A stretch of 64,000 nucleotides of DNA, from assembly GCA_017311315.1 (NCBI GenBank), contig CM029647.1:5340576-5404575 (forward strand). Direction: 5' to 3'. Origin of the DNA: Dendrocalamus latiflorus. Its lineage: Eukaryota > Streptophyta > Magnoliopsida > Poales > Poaceae. Both the position numbers and the translations under genes were made by a program. The notes under the pieces are model-generated. The model ran no database searches and was not told where the DNA came from. It saw only the letters and a list, made by a program, of their open reading frames with translations. Of this stretch, positions 10,501 to 19,730 are shown piece after piece (positions within the stretch are counted from its first letter, which is position 1; every line of letters begins with the position of its first letter).

Positions 10501-13500
10501 ATGTATGCATTAATTCTATCTTCTGCCCAACGGTGATGTAGAATTAGTGTACAAGAATTTTTGCATGTTTTAATTTTGACCAACGTTAAATCAAGGCATG
10601 CAATTATTATATTATTATGTTTCCTCATTTTTCTGATACTGTTTCAGGACTCAACCCAATGGCATACATCTCGCACATCCCGGCACTTGATGGGAACAAT
10701 TATCGGGTCTGGCGAGAAAAGTATGATTTGGCACTTGCGCTGTCCGAGAATGACTTAGCCCTCACCTCTCCGTGTCCTACTGAGCCAGAGGACCCGGTGA
10801 GGGCAGAAAATGAGACTGATGCTGAATTCACTGCCCGAAAGCGTGATCATGCAGAAGTCAGAATGAAATATGATCTTGAGAAAAAGAAATGGGACATCTC
10901 GAATCGCAAGTGCATGATGGTGGCTAAGGCCACCATTGCAGATCCAATAAGGGGATCCATCCCAGACTGTGACACTGCCACAGAGTATCTACAGAAAGTG
11001 AAGAATCAGTTTACTGGGTCTTCAAAGGCCACAGCAAGCACGCTGATTAAGAAACTAGTGAATGAAAGATACTCTAGTGGTGGAATAAGAGAACACATAT
11101 TAAAGATGAGCACTACGGCAGCTAAGCTAAATTCCATGGATATGGGGCTCAAGGATGAGTTTCTAATCCATTTGATTTTTGCTTCTCTGCCAAAAGAATT
11201 TGACACTTTTGTTGTTAATTACAACATGCAGCCCGACAAATGGGATATAGAAAATCTCATTGCAATGTGTGTGCAAGAAGAGGAGAGGCTTAAAACCTCA
11301 CAGGGTGACTTTGCAAACCTTGTGAAGAACAACAAAAGAAAGAACTTTAATGCCAAACCACAAGGGAAACCTCAGTGGGATAGTAACTCCTCTTCTAAGT
11401 CACAGGGAAAGGTTCCCCAGTTTCATAAGCCCAACCAATTTACAGTAGACAAAGACACCTGTAAATTTTGTAAGAAGAAGGCGGGGCACTATCAGAGGGA
11501 TTGCCCAGAGTTCCTGAAGCATCTGTTGAAGAATGGTAAGGATGTCATTACATTTATAGATGAATCCTTGTATTTAAGTTATGAAAAATCTACTTGGTGG
11601 ATTGACTCAGGTGCAACTGTTCATGTTGCCAATTCATTACAGGGATTCCATACGAGGAGGACCCTACAAAGAGGAGAAAGAACAATTAAAGTTGCGAATG
11701 GAATTGAAGTCGAAGTCGAGGCCATTGGAGATCTCTCTTTAGAATTTCATGATGGTTTTGTACTTAGGCTTTCAGACGTTCTTTATGTACCCTCTTTGCG
11801 CAGAAACTTAATAAGTGTGTCAAAATTAGATGATGATGGTTATGATTGCCATTTTGGTGAAGGCAAATGCAGACTTGTGTTTAATAATAAATGTGTTGGT
11901 CTTGCCTTCCGACAAGACAAGCTTTATTTATTATCACTTTCTGAGAATGTGAATCATGTAACCATTGAGAATGAGAATACCTCTTCGTCTATGAATGAAA
12001 GAAAAAAGCGGAAGATAAATCATGATGCATCGTCGAAATTATGGCATTGTCGTTTAGGCCATATTTCGAGGGGGAGAATAGAACGATTGATTAAGAAAAC
12101 ACTTCTTCCGCCATTAGAATTTTCAGATTTAGAACAATGTATTGATTGCATAAAAGGAAAATATGTTAAGAAAATAAAGAAAGACGCCAAACGAAGCGCA
12201 GGAATTTTAGAAATAATTCACACAGATATCTGTGGTCCATTTCCTGTGATAAGTGTGGATGGTTATGATTCATTTATAACATTCACAGATGACTATTCGC
12301 GTTATGGCTACATTTATCCAATTAAAGAAAGATCAGAAGCATTGGATAAATTTAAGATATTTAAGGCTGAAGTAGAAAATCAGCACAATTTAAAAATTAA
12401 GATAGTAAGATCCGACCGTGGGGGGGAGTACTACGGTCGGCACACCCCGTATGGCCAAGTTCCTGGACCTTTTGCAATGTTCTTACAGGAAAATGGCATA
12501 GTTGCCCAGTACTCTACACCGGGCGAACCTCAGCAGAATGGAGTGGCTGAAAGACGCAACCGTACCTTAATGGATATGGTGAGAAGTATGATAAGTTACT
12601 CCACGCTACCGATAAGTTTATGGATGGAGGCGTTAAAAACCGCCATTCATATTCTTAATCGAGTACCAAGCAAGTCGGTACCCAAAACACCGTATGAGTT
12701 GTGGACGGGAAGAGAACCCTCACTTAACTATTTACGTGTGTGGGGTTGTCCTGCTGAGGCTAAAGTTTTTAACCCAAACATAGGGAAGCTAGATCCCAAG
12801 ACAGTCAGCTGCCATTTTATTGGCTATCCAGAAAAATCGAAGGGTTATCGCTTCTATTGTCCTGACAGACATACGAAGTTTGTAGAAACAAGACATGCTG
12901 TCTTCTTGGAGGATGAGATGATCAGGGGGAGCAGAGTAGCGCGAGAAATTAACCTAGAGGAAAAGCGGGTACATGTGCCCACCCCGATGGTTCAGGAACC
13001 ATTTTTCACGCTACCTGTTGTTGCTACACCAACAGTGCCAGACACTGTAGTGACAGCACCTGTTGTCAGTTCTCCTGTGGGAACGATGAGTGAACATGAG
13101 GAACCTGTCCTTCAGGATCCCATAGAACCCATTGTCACCCAAGAGGAAGAACAACAACAGCCTCACACAGAACAAGCGTCAACTGGCGAGGGACTCAGAA
13201 GGTCTCAAAGAGCCAGAAGATCAGCTATCCCTAATGATTACGAAGTCTATGAAACTGAGGAATTTGAAATGGAGGGTGATCCCACCTCTTTTGAAGAAGC
13301 CATGAGAAGCGCTCATTCATCTAAGTGGCTTGAAGCTATGCAGGATGAAATGAAGTCAATGAGCACCAACGGTGTTTGGGACTTAGAAACTATTCCTAAA
13401 GGAGCCAAGACAGTAGGCTGCAAATGGGTCTACAAAATAAAACATGACTCTAGAGGGAATATAGAAAGATTTAAAGCGCGACTTGTGGCAAAGGACTTTA

Positions 13501-16500
13501 CGCAAAGAGAAGGCATAGACTACAATGAGACATTTTCTCCAGTCTCGTGTAAAGATTCTTTTAGAATAATAATGGCACTTGTAGCTCATTATGATTTAGA
13601 ATTACATCAGATGGATGTAAAGACGGCGTTCCTAAATGGGGATTTGGAGGAAAATGTTTACATGGCACAACCGAAAGGTTTTGTTGTGGAAGGAAAAGAA
13701 CGTATGGGATGCCGCCTGAAGAAATCCATTTACAGATTAAAACAAGCATCAAGGCAGTGGTACTTGAAGTTTGATAGTACAATAAGAAGTTTTGGGTTTA
13801 AGGAGAATGTAGAGGACAATTGCGTGTATGCAAAGTTTAAGAATGGGAAATACATTTTCCTAATCCTGTATGTGGATGACATCTTACTTGCTAGTAGTGA
13901 TGTTAGCCTATTACAAGAGACCAAGAAGTTCTTGTCCTCGAATTTTGATATGAAGGATCTTGGTGAAGCTTCGTTCGTTCTGGGAATAGAGATTCACCGA
14001 GATAGAACTAAGGGGGTTTTAGGTTTATCTCAAAAGGCATACTTAGAAAAGGTTCTAAAGAAATATAGTATGCAAAATTGTAAGCCTTCACCTGCTCCTA
14101 TAGTCAAGGGCGACAGATATGGGGAATTTCAATGCCCCAGGAACCAATATGAGATCGATCAAATGAAAGTGGTTCCATATGCTTCAGCTGTCGGAAGCTT
14201 ACAGTATGCTCAAGTGTGTACGCGCCCTGACTTAGCGTTTGTCACCGGGTTACTTGGCAGATTCCAGAGCAATCCTGGAATAGAACATTGGAAATTCGTA
14301 AAGAAAGTCTTGCGTTATTTGCAAGGAACAAAAGGCCTCATGATGACATACAGAAGATCAGATTCACTCCATATAGTGGGGTATACAGATTCTGATTATG
14401 CGGGAGATGATAGAAAGTCGACATCCGGATATGTATTCACTCTCGCAGGAGGAGCTATATCGTGGAAAAGCTCAAAACAAACCGTCACTACATCATCCAC
14501 AATGTATGCCGAGTTTGTAGCATGTTATGAGGCCACGGGGCAGGTGAATTGGCTAAAGAAATTCATACCCGGGTTGAAAGTGGTAGATGACATACATAAG
14601 CCACTAAAGTTATACTGCGATAATGAACCAGCAGTATGTTATGCTCACAACAATAAGTCAAGTGGTGCTGTCAAACACATTGACATAAAGTATTATGTTG
14701 TGAAAGATAAAGTCCGGGATCATATAATCAGTCTTGAGCATATAAGGACAGAAAAGATGCTCGCGGATCCGCTCACAAAAGGCTTACCACCCAATGTGTT
14801 CAGAGAACATTTAGCCGGCATGGGTTTACGGGAAAGCCTATGATTCCTGGACAATAAGGGCCCAGTTGAGAGTTCATTTCAAAACAGAGAAGTACATTGT
14901 GGCTGTTGAATCTAATGGCATAAGACTGTGACGATGAGGCACGCTCTATGCACTGATCTATGAAGGAATGAGAAAAACAATGAGTGATAAGTATAGAGTT
15001 CAGAATATAAGTTGAGATCAAGGGGGAGAATGTTAGGATGATCTCCACCCCGGTAGGCCCAACGGCCTACCGGGCCTTGAGCTCGCGCCCTGATCGGGGG
15101 CGCCCAACCCTAATGGTTGGTGGGCCCCTGTCACACTGCGCCATATATAAAGGTGGGGGCCGGCGGCTCTTTTAACGAGGTTGAACGGAGCTAGCGCCAC
15201 CCACCGAAAACCCTAATCCGATCTAGCGAGGGGGCGCAGCCAGTGACGGGAAGCACCACTGCCACGCCGCCCCTGGACAGCGCCGCCACCGGACTTCACC
15301 AACGCCGACTCCCGACTCCACCGACTCCATGGCGGACGCCTCTGCACCCGCAGCCAAGACCACGGATGGTTAGTACCCCTCTCTCCCTCTCGGTATCTCT
15401 CAAGAACCCGAACTAGAGATGAACCCCGCTAGATCTAACCTAGGAGATCCTAAAGAAAACCTAGATCTAACAATGTAGAAAAGTCAAAAACAGAAGCCAA
15501 AAATTGAAAAAGAACAAAGGTTGTGTAGTGTCGTTCTTGATGATTGCACCACACACAAATCACCTCGCAAAGAAGGATAAAGAACGACAAAGTTTTGTGG
15601 AGTATATGTAAAAGGAAACATCAAAGCAAAAGCAATTATATCTGGCTTGCATCACAAGGGATAATAATGACTCGAAAGAAATAATTAGGTAACAATGTGC
15701 CTGCTACTCAAACGCTGAAACTATAAACGATTCTCAGAGTAAATATGTCTCCTGTGCGCAAATGCGACTTAGGTCAAAGAACTCACCAACTTGTCTGAGG
15801 GGGAACACCTTGAAGAATCCACAGGGAATTTCCACTGCACTGTCAGTGTGACTGAAGAACAATCTCCGTTCCTCATCGGACAAATTCCCCGCAAACGAGT
15901 CCCTCCTGCCATTCTGGTACAGCAATACATGGGATAAAGAGGGAGACGCCGAGAGGTTGCGGCAGAGGCCATTGATTTCTTCCAAGACAGTTGTATAGTC
16001 TGCTCCAAGAAAAAAAATTCTGAATCACTCTTTGGGTCAAAATATTGATCACGAAGGGGGCAAAAATATAAAAACAAAAGCATCCGTATTTGTTGCATAC
16101 GGCCACAGATGAAAAGAAAGCAGAACCATTCGCAAAGAACAAGAAGTTTAGGGTGAGTTTTCGTCAAAAGAAGCACACATCAATTTCAAAAGAGTAAAGC
16201 AAAGAAGAAAAAAGGGACGCAATTCATGCAGCCGAAAGAAAATCCAGGGTATGTAATCAAACGTAACGCGACAACTCGTGCGGAAGATTCGGATCGCTAC
16301 GAATCATCCATGCATCAAACAGAGGCACCGATCCAATCTGACGAAACAAACAGGAACGAAAGGAGGAAACAAAGCTGCACCACGAAAGTTTCTCGACGGT
16401 GCAGTTGCTGTATGGGGAGACCTGAGAAGACGGCGGGGTAGGAGCAGAGCGCGCGCGGGGTGGGGAGGGCGTGCTTGTGCACGCCGTACCCGCGCGGGTA

Positions 16501-16689
16501 CTCGAAGAGCGTCGCCGCCGCCGCCGCGGAGGAGGAGCGGGAGGGGAGGAGGCAGCGCGAGGAGGAGTCGGGGTTGGAGAAGGAGACGTAGAGGGCGAGC
16601 GGGAGGGTGGTGAGGAGGTAGAGGAGGGAGAGGCAGAGCAGCTTCGACTGCAACACCGGGGGGCTCCGCACGCGCCCCCACCCCACCAT
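7581..16689 (-). CDS. DUF616 family protein (TOD1/MUCI70-like), four exons, intron 2 carries a Copia element
   Basis: The minus-strand exons are 16689-16422, 15999-15787, 8722-8141 and 7915-7581 (stop TAA). Every junction is phase 1 with GT/AG ends, notably GTGAGT at 15786 and TTTCAG ending at 8723, so the parts join into 465 residues without a lesion. Residues about 16-35 (LLCLSLLYLLTTLPLALYV) form a signal anchor typical of type II Golgi proteins. The lumenal DUF616 region follows: HKHALPTPRALCSYPAVF, EKCNGVVVASAI, DKIRQPKGIGSETL, ACFFMFVDD, LLHRLFPNAKFSVWVDAKMQ, DTAIIIRRHG and FNPRDQLAFAYVRDQ. Known relatives are Arabidopsis TOD1, reported as an alkaline ceramidase in turgor control, and MUCI70, a glycosyltransferase-like mucilage protein; which activity applies here is not visible. 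Intron 2 is about 7.06 kb, of which about 6.5 kb is the transposon in the opposite orientation. The first exon start is the ATG nearest the signal anchor; an in-frame upstream ATG near 16872 is less likely. Confidence 0.9.
8982..9424 (+). repeat. 5' LTR of the Copia element
   Basis: 443 bp beginning TGTTAGG and ending CCTAACA, so the ends are short inverted repeats. It contains a perfect 11-bp inverted repeat with a four-base loop at 9000-9025 (CCCGGTAGGCC, CAAC, GGCCTACCGGG), a TATA box, and a short open frame starting at 9281. It is nearly identical to 15031-15472. Confidence 0.96.
9095..9103 (+). promoter_or_regulatory. TATA box of the Copia LTR promoter
   Basis: TATATAAAG lies about 115 bp into the LTR, in the position expected for the U3 promoter, with the likely start of R about 30 bp downstream. 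The same motif is kept at the equivalent place in the 3' LTR (about 15144-15152), where it could fire into the DUF616 intron in the antisense direction. Confidence 0.75.
9281..10647 (+). other. Predicted LTR-encoded leader exon and intron upstream of gag
   Basis: An ATG at 9281 in the R/U5 part of the LTR opens 13 codons (starting MADASAPAAKTTD) plus one base, up to a donor-like GTTAGT at 9321. At 10633-10647 the sequence CTGATACTGTTTCAG looks like a good acceptor. Splicing 9320 to 10648 would join the leader in frame to gag, because one base plus two bases completes a codon. The only substitution between the LTRs in this reading frame is synonymous (GCT/GCG). This is a prediction from sequence alone; no transcript evidence is available. 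Confidence 0.4.
9426..9437 (+). other. Copia primer-binding site
   Basis: TGGTATCAGAGC, complementary to the 3' end of initiator methionine tRNA, begins one base after the CA end of the 5' LTR. This is the standard minus-strand primer site of plant Copia elements. Confidence 0.92.
9438..10658 (+). other. Copia untranslated leader with telomere-like and GC-rich segments
   Basis: About 1.2 kb separates the primer site from gag. It includes a short run of CCCTAA units (about 9491-9521), a GC-rich block (about 9540-10160) with open frames on both strands but no recognised domain, and an AT-rich block. The AT-rich block repeats the phrase AACCAACGGGA with variants at about 10317, 10380 and 10580. 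Confidence 0.6.
10659..14843 (+). CDS. Copia gag-pol polyprotein, intact
   Basis: One uninterrupted frame (open from 10617; first well-placed ATG at 10659) encodes about 1394 residues, a full-length value for Copia. In order: a gag capsid-like domain (SHIPALDGNNYRVW to VQEEERLK); a CCHC zinc knuckle, CKFCKKKAGHYQRDC, near 11458; aspartic protease DSGATVHV near 11602; integrase with the HHCC zinc finger (WHCRLGHI near 12045) and catalytic region HTDICGPF, DDYSRYGY and QNGVAERRNRT; reverse transcriptase with LYVDDI near 13868; and RNase H with TDSDYAGD, DNEPAV and KHIDIKYYVV. No stop or frameshift interrupts these domains, so the element may be autonomous. Start choice is provisional because an upstream leader exon could add residues. 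There is no env-like frame. Confidence 0.95.
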   Translation: MAYISHIPALDGNNYRVWREKYDLALALSENDLALTSPCPTEPEDPVRAENETDAEFTARKRDHAEVRMKYDLEKKKWDISNRKCMMVAKATIADPIRGSIPDCDTATEYLQKVKNQFTGSSKATASTLIKKLVNERYSSGGIREHILKMSTTAAKLNSMDMGLKDEFLIHLIFASLPKEFDTFVVNYNMQPDKWDIENLIAMCVQEEERLKTSQGDFANLVKNNKRKNFNAKPQGKPQWDSNSSSKSQGKVPQFHKPNQFTVDKDTCKFCKKKAGHYQRDCPEFLKHLLKNGKDVITFIDESLYLSYEKSTWWIDSGATVHVANSLQGFHTRRTLQRGERTIKVANGIEVEVEAIGDLSLEFHDGFVLRLSDVLYVPSLRRNLISVSKLDDDGYDCHFGEGKCRLVFNNKCVGLAFRQDKLYLLSLSENVNHVTIENENTSSSMNERKKRKINHDASSKLWHCRLGHISRGRIERLIKKTLLPPLEFSDLEQCIDCIKGKYVKKIKKDAKRSAGILEIIHTDICGPFPVISVDGYDSFITFTDDYSRYGYIYPIKERSEALDKFKIFKAEVENQHNLKIKIVRSDRGGEYYGRHTPYGQVPGPFAMFLQENGIVAQYSTPGEPQQNGVAERRNRTLMDMVRSMISYSTLPISLWMEALKTAIHILNRVPSKSVPKTPYELWTGREPSLNYLRVWGCPAEAKVFNPNIGKLDPKTVSCHFIGYPEKSKGYRFYCPDRHTKFVETRHAVFLEDEMIRGSRVAREINLEEKRVHVPTPMVQEPFFTLPVVATPTVPDTVVTAPVVSSPVGTMSEHEEPVLQDPIEPIVTQEEEQQQPHTEQASTGEGLRRSQRARRSAIPNDYEVYETEEFEMEGDPTSFEEAMRSAHSSKWLEAMQDEMKSMSTNGVWDLETIPKGAKTVGCKWVYKIKHDSRGNIERFKARLVAKDFTQREGIDYNETFSPVSCKDSFRIIMALVAHYDLELHQMDVKTAFLNGDLEENVYMAQPKGFVVEGKERMGCRLKKSIYRLKQASRQWYLKFDSTIRSFGFKENVEDNCVYAKFKNGKYIFLILYVDDILLASSDVSLLQETKKFLSSNFDMKDLGEASFVLGIEIHRDRTKGVLGLSQKAYLEKVLKKYSMQNCKPSPAPIVKGDRYGEFQCPRNQYEIDQMKVVPYASAVGSLQYAQVCTRPDLAFVTGLLGRFQSNPGIEHWKFVKKVLRYLQGTKGLMMTYRRSDSLHIVGYTDSDYAGDDRKSTSGYVFTLAGGAISWKSSKQTVTTSSTMYAEFVACYEATGQVNWLKKFIPGLKVVDDIHKPLKLYCDNEPAVCYAHNNKSSGAVKHIDIKYYVVKDKVRDHIISLEHIRTEKMLADPLTKGLPPNVFREHLAGMGLRESL
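15019..15030 (+). other. Copia polypurine tract
   Basis: The purine-rich AAGGGGGAGAA directly abuts the 3' LTR, the expected plus-strand priming site. About 190 bp of untranslated sequence lies between the pol stop and this tract. Confidence 0.88.
15031..15472 (+). repeat. 3' LTR of the Copia element
   Basis: 442 bp, matching 8982-9424 except for a one-base deletion in a C run, T to G in the leader frame, and C to T near the end. It ends CTAACA, followed by A and then TGTAGAA, which repeats the sequence just left of the 5' LTR. Confidence 0.96.
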
Positions 16690-18061
16690 GCCAACGCCAC
16701 CTGCTTGCGTGGGGTGGCGTTCGAGCGTTCGGACGTGCGCTCGTCTGCTTGGTGGAAATCTTCTCCTGAGGGCGGGCGGATCCGGGCGCGCGGGCGGGCG
16801 TGGACTGACGTGGGAGTGATCGTATTCACAGGGATTTCGGTTGTTACTAGTTGGTTCATGGCTGTGCTTCACTCTGGATTATGATGCTGCGTTTGCACAA
16901 GGCATACAAGTATTCATTCGTACAAGATTCGGAAATAAAAGTCTAGTGGGATTTGCTGTTTACCATGCAGCAGCTATTTTTCTTTTTAAAAAGAGAAACA
17001 CTATATAGCGTTGTACCGTCAGACGTAGTTTTAACAGGATAACGATCTGCCGTCCGATCAAATAGCTAGTGATTATCGGATCTAGCCACGTGCATGCACG
17101 ATGCTGTAGTCTCAGTCCAGTACGCTATAGTTTCATCTTTCCATCTCTATCTCCAAATCAAGCAAAGCTTGCATCCAACCATGAGCCACAACTAACGAGG
17201 ATCCAAATTAGATGAGGATGCAATGAGCTTACTCAAAGACGTGGTGGGCGGGGCAAACGTGCGGCAAGCCGTAGACAACGAGTGGAATGGCGAGCATGCT
17301 CAGAGTTATGGCACCATGGGTGAGCTTGCCAGCAAGCAGAGAACATCGTTGAGGCCGTCGCCGCCGGATCTGTTGTCTTCGGCCACGGCACTGCCACTGT
17401 CGCCATCCTTGACAGTGGCACTGCCGGATCTGATCGTCCCCCACCGGGGTGAGGTTGGCCTGCTGCCTGAGCTTAGCGACGATGGCGATTTTAGGCTGAG
17501 GTGCTGAACACACGTGTGTGCGCAAGAGAGAGAGAGAGAGAAGAGGAGAGAGGAAGGAGAAGTGGTGGTGCTGAGGTTCAATGGCTAGGTTTTATGATAT
17601 TTTCATGCGGTTTTATGACTAAATTTCATAAAGTTTCATGGGGTCCTATGCCCAAGTCTCATGATTAAAGTTCACAAATTTTCATGAAGTCTCAAGTTTC
17701 ATGAATTTTCCTACGTCCAAGTCTCATGATTATAGTTCACGAATCATGTCGATCCATTTCTTCATTGCATGCATCCCTATCCCTCTGATCATTACTTGTG
17801 GCCAACACATATCAACTCCATGCTTTCTCCCATTCGGATCGCTACCTCCTGTAGCAGTTCTTGAGCATAAAAACAAGATCTATGTCCACCTAATGCAAGA
17901 TCCTACATTCAATCATGCTACAGAAACCAAGAAAGTTCAGAAATGCGCAGCTGCCAAGGCAAGAAAGGAACGAAGGGCTTGATGATGGAGGCTCAAAACC
18001 TATTGAAGGCTCGGAGCAACTCCAAGTTGACATTGCCAAGGCAAGAAAGGAACTTTCTGCC
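16690..18061. other. Upstream region of the DUF616 gene, no gene recognised
   Basis: The first 150 bp are GC-rich and presumably hold the DUF616 promoter. An AT-rich stretch follows, then a Thr/Ser/Leu-rich open frame near 17223-17507 with no recognised domain, and a short GA run near 17528. None is convincing as a gene. Confidence 0.5.
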
Positions 18062-18532
18062 ACTTCTTTGAAATCTGAAACTTGAAACATGCTGAAACTT
18101 CCATGTCTAAAAATTAAAACGTGATAAAACTTTCATGAAATCTAAAAATTGAAACATGGTAAAAACTTCTCTGTATCCTGAAATATGAAATATATTGAAA
18201 ATTCTTTTTATAACCTGGAACTTTAGTATGTTCCATTTTCTAAAACTTGAAGCTTCAAGTTCTAATTTTGATACTTAAAACTTACATCTGAAATGCCATG
18301 TTTCGATTTTGAAACTCAAAACCTACTGCATGAAACTTCTTTGAAATATGAAACTTGAAACATGCTAAAACTTCTAAATCTGAAAATTAAAACATGTTGA
18401 AATATCCACAAAATCTAAAACTTGAAATATGATGAAGCTTCTCTATATCCTGAAACATGAAACATACTGAAACTTCTTGTCTTAACCTAGAACCTTTGGT
18501 ATGTTTCATTTTATAAAACATGGAACTACAAG
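18062..18532. repeat. Duplicated AT-rich segment, two ~200-bp copies 273 bp apart
   Basis: Sequence from CTTCTTTGAAATCTGAAACTT near 18063 recurs from about 18336 and can be followed through matching landmarks (CTTCTCTGTATCCTGAAAT, AACCTGGAACTTTAGTATG) to about 18258 and 18532. Within each copy, short GAAACTTGAAACATG-type units are themselves repeated. A related phrase, GCCAAGGCAAGAAAGGAAC, also occurs twice just upstream (17950-18055). It is non-coding. Confidence 0.7.
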
Positions 18533-18897
18533 TTTTGATTGGCCAGCATAGAGGAGGACAACAATCGACGCATGTGCTTGTGGAGGTGGACTTCGATGGG
18601 TCTGTTGCTTGCGGACGGCTCGGAGGCAGACAATGATCGGCTTGCGCGTGCGAAGGAGGACATCAACGGCTCCACACATTCTCATGCAGAGGAAAATGGC
18701 AACACGAAGGTCTCGTGCTGGCGGATGGGTAGTCATACTGGAGAAGGAGGGCAATGACGGGCTCAGCATGGAAGGAACACGAGATTGTCTAATTAAAATT
18801 GATCACACTATCAAGACCTATTCCGTTGAGATGTGCTTTGACGCTATACCGTGCGCTAGTCACACTCTTTTAAAAAAGATGGTCATATATATATTAG

Positions 18898-19210
18898 GCC
18901 AAATGGAGAATTTCATTAATCAAAAATCAAATCCTCCATCAAGCTAGATAAAAAGAAATCAGGTGTACAATTAAGCCACATACACCCCTTCCAGCTAAAA
19001 GCAGCAAATTTAACACAAGCATGCGATGATCCATTAGCAGCTCTACAAACATAGCAAAGTTTTAAATCATTCAACATTGAACTGAGCTCTCGTATATCTA
19101 CCAGAATAGCACCAATTGTCGTCCGATGATCTTGGCTTGTACTCCACTTGTTTACCAGCATCAAAATATCAGTTTCCAACACCACACGCTGCCATCCTCT
19201 GTTAATCGGC
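18898..19210 (-). mobile_element. LINE 3' relic with RNase H-like domain
   Basis: The minus-strand frame reads INRGWQRVVLETDILMLVNKW, then LKLCYVCRAANGSSHACVKFA, and ends DFFLSSLMEDLIFD. This is the RNase H-like tail found at the end of plant LINE polyproteins and related domesticated fragments. A typical LINE end (a coding tail running into an AT-rich 3' end) follows. The reverse transcriptase part is absent, so this is a truncated copy. Confidence 0.7.
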
Positions 19211-19730
19211 TTGGCTAAACCTTATTTGTATGACATGCTTGGTGATATTCATTATTTAGAGTTGCTGGAGTAGTATCATTTTGTGCTTAGATTAGTTCTT
19301 TTTTACACTGTACATCTAATCTTAGATTTTGCCAGCGACGACGATGACCTAGTGGTGAGTTAGTGGGCTGCTAGAGTACACATGCAACAAATGGTGGTGT
19401 GGAGATATGTGGAGAGGGTATTTTTCAGTTTTACATGAATCTAGAGGTTTTTTAAACCAAGAGTAGATGCTTTGCATTTATTTTAAGGAGAAGAGAATTA
19501 CACTGCCTCCTAAAGAGGAAACACCAAGACACCAACACCGACGGCCACAACGGAGGAGGCACCAACACTAGGGAAGGAGTCCTTAACTAGAACTTTTATC
19601 AAGCACCTACTACCACCACAAGGGAGAGAGGGCTACTCCTCCACTTACAAGGTGACACAAGGCACTGCCGGTGACCACCCGACACACAAAGCAAGTGCGA
19701 CCCACCTCTCAACAAAGACCACTGAAGCTG

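Larger units (their letters stand above)
8982..15472 (+). mobile_element. Full-length Ty1/Copia LTR retrotransposon, apparently intact
   Basis: The element is about 6.49 kb: 5' LTR, primer-binding site, long leader, one uninterrupted gag-pol frame, polypurine tract and 3' LTR. Domain order (gag, zinc knuckle, protease, integrase, reverse transcriptase, RNase H) defines Copia. By eye the two LTRs differ by two substitutions and one single-base indel over about 442 bp, so the insertion is recent. It sits in intron 2 of the DUF616 gene, transcribed opposite to it. The repeat TGTAGAA flanks it on both sides, though one extra A separates the canonical CA terminus from the right-hand copy. Lineage within Copia is not assigned. 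Confidence 0.96.
8781..15521 (-). mobile_element. MITE family A, copy 3, split in two by the Copia insertion
   Basis: The left part, 8781-8981, starts GGGGCTGTTCTTTTTAGCTG and carries the family core on the minus strand. The right part, 15474-15521, ends in a reverse-complementary terminus (AAAAAGAACAAAGG, with AGAAGCCAAAAATTG inside). Joined across the Copia they give one continuous MITE with roughly 40-bp imperfect terminal inverted repeats. The MITE therefore occupied the DUF616 intron before the Copia arrived. Confidence 0.75.

Noticed and set aside
10617..10658. ATG at 10617 as the gag start
   Set aside because: The first 14 codons run through a splice-acceptor-like TTTCAG and lack gag similarity; the ATG at 10659 precedes the conserved gag start.
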